A stretch of DNA of 64,000 nt from CAJCIW01 sp963833965. Its GTDB lineage: Bacteria; Chlamydiota; Chlamydiia; Chlamydiales; Rhabdochlamydiaceae. The stretch spans positions 310,001 to 374,000 of the forward strand of contig CAWHZZ010000001.1 of the NCBI GenBank assembly GCA_963833965.1, read 5' to 3'. A model generated the notes under the pieces. That model made no database searches, was not told the origin of the DNA, and saw only the letters and a program-made list of their open reading frames with translations. Shown here piece by piece: positions 62,478 through 64,000 of the stretch. Each line of letters opens with the position of its first letter. The stretch's first letter is position 1. Both the position numbers and the translations under genes were made by a program.

Positions 62478-64000
62478 ATGTCTGAAACCAAGAAAGCTGA
62501 ATTCGGTAAGTGGAGGTCGTTTTTCTGGCCTGTCCATAATTTTGAGCTTAAAAAGCTCTTGCCGATGTTTTTCCTTTTCTTCTTCATTAATTTCAACTAC
62601 ACGATTTTACGAGACACAAAAGACGCTTTGATCGTCACCGCTCCGGGCTCCGGCGCTGAAGCGATTCCCTTTTTGAAAGTATGGGGGGTATTGCCGATCG
62701 CGATCATCTTCATGGTCGTCTATTCCAAATTGAGCAACATTTTCAGTAAACAAAAGTTGTTTTACTCGACGATCGCTTTCTTCATCGCGTATTTTGCAAT
62801 CTTCACCCTTCTCATGTATCCAAACCGCGACCTCCTCCATCCTACGGATGCCGCTGACAAGCTTCAGGCGTTTCTTCCTGAAGGATTTAAAGGATTGGTC
62901 GCCCTCTTCAGAAACTGGACATACGCCCTGTTCTATGTCATGTCCGAGCTCTGGGGAAGCGTCGCCATCTCCCTTCTCTTCTGGGGATTTGCCAACGACA
63001 CGACCAAAATTAACGAATCCAAACGTTTCTACGCTCTATTCGGCTTGGGCGCCAACGTCGCTATGCTCTTTTCCGGGCCTGCGATCATTTACTTCTCCAA
63101 TATCCGCAGCAAGCTCCCTGCCGGCGTCGACGCCTGGGGCATTACGCTGAACTGGATGGTCGCTATGGTCTTCCTGTCTGGCTTGATCATCATGGGAGTC
63201 TATTGGTGGATCAATAAAAACGTTTTAACCGACACGAAGTTCTACAACCCTGCCGAAATGCAGCGCGCCAAGAAAGATAAACCAAAAATGTCTCTCAAAG
63301 ACAGCTTTGCCTACCTGGCGCGTTCCAAGTATATCCTTTGCCTAGCTATCGTTGTGATCGGCTACGGAGTTGCGATCAACCTCGTCGAAGTGACTTGGAA
63401 AGGCCAGCTCAAGCTGCAATATCCAAACCCTAACGACTACCAGACCTTCATGGGTTATTTCTCAACGATCACCGGCACAGCGACCATCTTGATGATGCTG
63501 TTCGTCGGAGGAAACGTCATCCGCCGCTTCGGCTGGAAGACAGGCGCTTTGATTACACCAGTTGTCCTTTTGATCACCGGCGTCGGCTTCTTCTCCTTCG
63601 TCATTTTCAGAGATTATTTAACAGCGTTCATCGCTATGCTCGGAACAACGCCGCTCATGCTGGCTGTTGTTTTCGGTACAGCGCAGAACGTGATGAGCAA
63701 GTCTTCCAAGTACTCTCTGTTCGATCCGACAAAAGAGATGGCCTACATTCCCCTTGACCAAGAATCCAAAGTCAAAGGAAAAGCGGCGATCGACGTTGTT
63801 GGGGCCCGCCTTGGAAAATCCGGCGGTGCTTTAGTCCAGCAAGGCTTGATCATCGCTTGCGGTTCTCTCGGAGCGATCACTCCGTACGTCGCAGGAATCT
63901 TGTTCCTCATCATCTTTGCATGGATTTACTCTGCTAACTCTCTCAGCAAGAAGTTCGCCAAACTCAACGCCGAGAAAGAAGAGCAAGCTAAAGCCGCAGC
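62478..64000 (+). CDS. npt1: ATP/ADP translocase (nucleotide transporter), partial at right edge
   Basis: 507 codons are present and the frame is open at the window end. The protein starts MSETKKAEFGKWRSFFWPVH with AGAGGA seven bases upstream of the ATG. About eleven membrane helices and the hallmark blocks of the NTT/TlcA family are seen: FFINFNYTILRDTKDALIVT, GSGAEAIPFLKVWGVLP, LWGFAN-type ELWGSVAISLLFWGFANDTT, and EMAYIPLDQESKVKGKAAID. It exchanges bacterial ADP for host ATP. The last visible residues (AEKEEQAKAAA) suggest only a short tail is missing. Confidence 0.95.
   Translation, partial: MSETKKAEFGKWRSFFWPVHNFELKKLLPMFFLFFFINFNYTILRDTKDALIVTAPGSGAEAIPFLKVWGVLPIAIIFMVVYSKLSNIFSKQKLFYSTIAFFIAYFAIFTLLMYPNRDLLHPTDAADKLQAFLPEGFKGLVALFRNWTYALFYVMSELWGSVAISLLFWGFANDTTKINESKRFYALFGLGANVAMLFSGPAIIYFSNIRSKLPAGVDAWGITLNWMVAMVFLSGLIIMGVYWWINKNVLTDTKFYNPAEMQRAKKDKPKMSLKDSFAYLARSKYILCLAIVVIGYGVAINLVEVTWKGQLKLQYPNPNDYQTFMGYFSTITGTATILMMLFVGGNVIRRFGWKTGALITPVVLLITGVGFFSFVIFRDYLTAFIAMLGTTPLMLAVVFGTAQNVMSKSSKYSLFDPTKEMAYIPLDQESKVKGKAAIDVVGARLGKSGGALVQQGLIIACGSLGAITPYVAGILFLIIFAWIYSANSLSKKFAKLNAEKEEQAKAA

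Noticed and set aside
1..64000. CRISPR arrays, rRNA genes, prophage or replication origin
   Set aside because: No regularly spaced direct repeats, rRNA sequence, phage structural genes or DnaA-box cluster could be seen by eye.

Overview
The window reads as a chromosome segment of an amoeba- or arthropod-associated member of the order Chlamydiales (an 'environmental' chlamydia). Several gene orders match my memory of the Chlamydia trachomatis map: hrcA-grpE-dnaK; ftsK near yycJ; serS, a CCC1-like gene and a P-type metal ATPase; ytgA-ytgB-ytgCR-ytgD near rseP; and an ATP/ADP translocase next to the ytg locus. Features absent from the small Chlamydiaceae genomes (two Legionella-type outer membrane proteins, an inverse autotransporter, an NAD-glutamate dehydrogenase, many eukaryote-like proteins, an IS630 element and MITE-like elements) point to a larger-genome family. 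By eye the base composition is close to balanced, higher than Protochlamydia. I cannot name the species.

Layout. 1-10.9 kb: core genes, namely a partial hprK behind a SUKH/SMI1 gene, a type II NADH dehydrogenase, a short ComEC, two tandem outer membrane proteins, a 295-bp MITE-like element, tRNA-His, uppP, ftsK and a small membrane protein. 10.9-14.6 kb: a chlamydial hydrolase-like protein, a receiver/metallo-beta-lactamase fusion, a MazG-like protein and YycJ. 14.7-19.8 kb: an accessory array of five related coiled-coil/proline-rich/TPR genes, one split and one truncated, separated by two MITE-like elements. 19.8-31 kb: core metabolism and surface, namely a fused E1 alpha/beta 2-oxo acid dehydrogenase, a UPF0158 protein with an AT-hook, an inverse autotransporter with a beta-helix passenger, serS, an M18 aminopeptidase, and a metal-export pair.

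31-37.6 kb: a minus-strand island made of two paralogous proteins with an atypical-kinase signature, a NADAR-domain protein, and a NADAR-tyrosine phosphatase fusion. A short remnant of a second phosphatase gene shows the island arose by tandem duplication. 37.7-44.5 kb: NAD-glutamate dehydrogenase and the CIRCE-controlled hrcA-grpE-dnaK operon with a strong terminator. 44.6-54.2 kb: a second accessory island holding an M91/NleD-like zinc protease candidate, a GH3 beta-N-acetylhexosaminidase carrying an in-frame MITE insertion, a USP-type deubiquitinase, a protein made of two gene copies fused by a one-base shift, a GxxExxY protein and a complete IS630 element. 54.2-64 kb: rseP, the ytg metal-uptake operon with its fused DtxR-like repressor, an Mrp-type ATPase, a hypothetical gene and the truncated ATP/ADP translocase npt1.

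Taken together, the core genes support energy parasitism (npt1), metal balance (Ytg import; P1B ATPase and CCC1 export) and heat-shock control. The accessory islands look like host-interaction arsenals: erasers of ubiquitin, phosphotyrosine and possibly ADP-ribose, a possible kinase, a zinc protease and TPR scaffolds. Product calls rest on reading motifs by eye; no database search was run.
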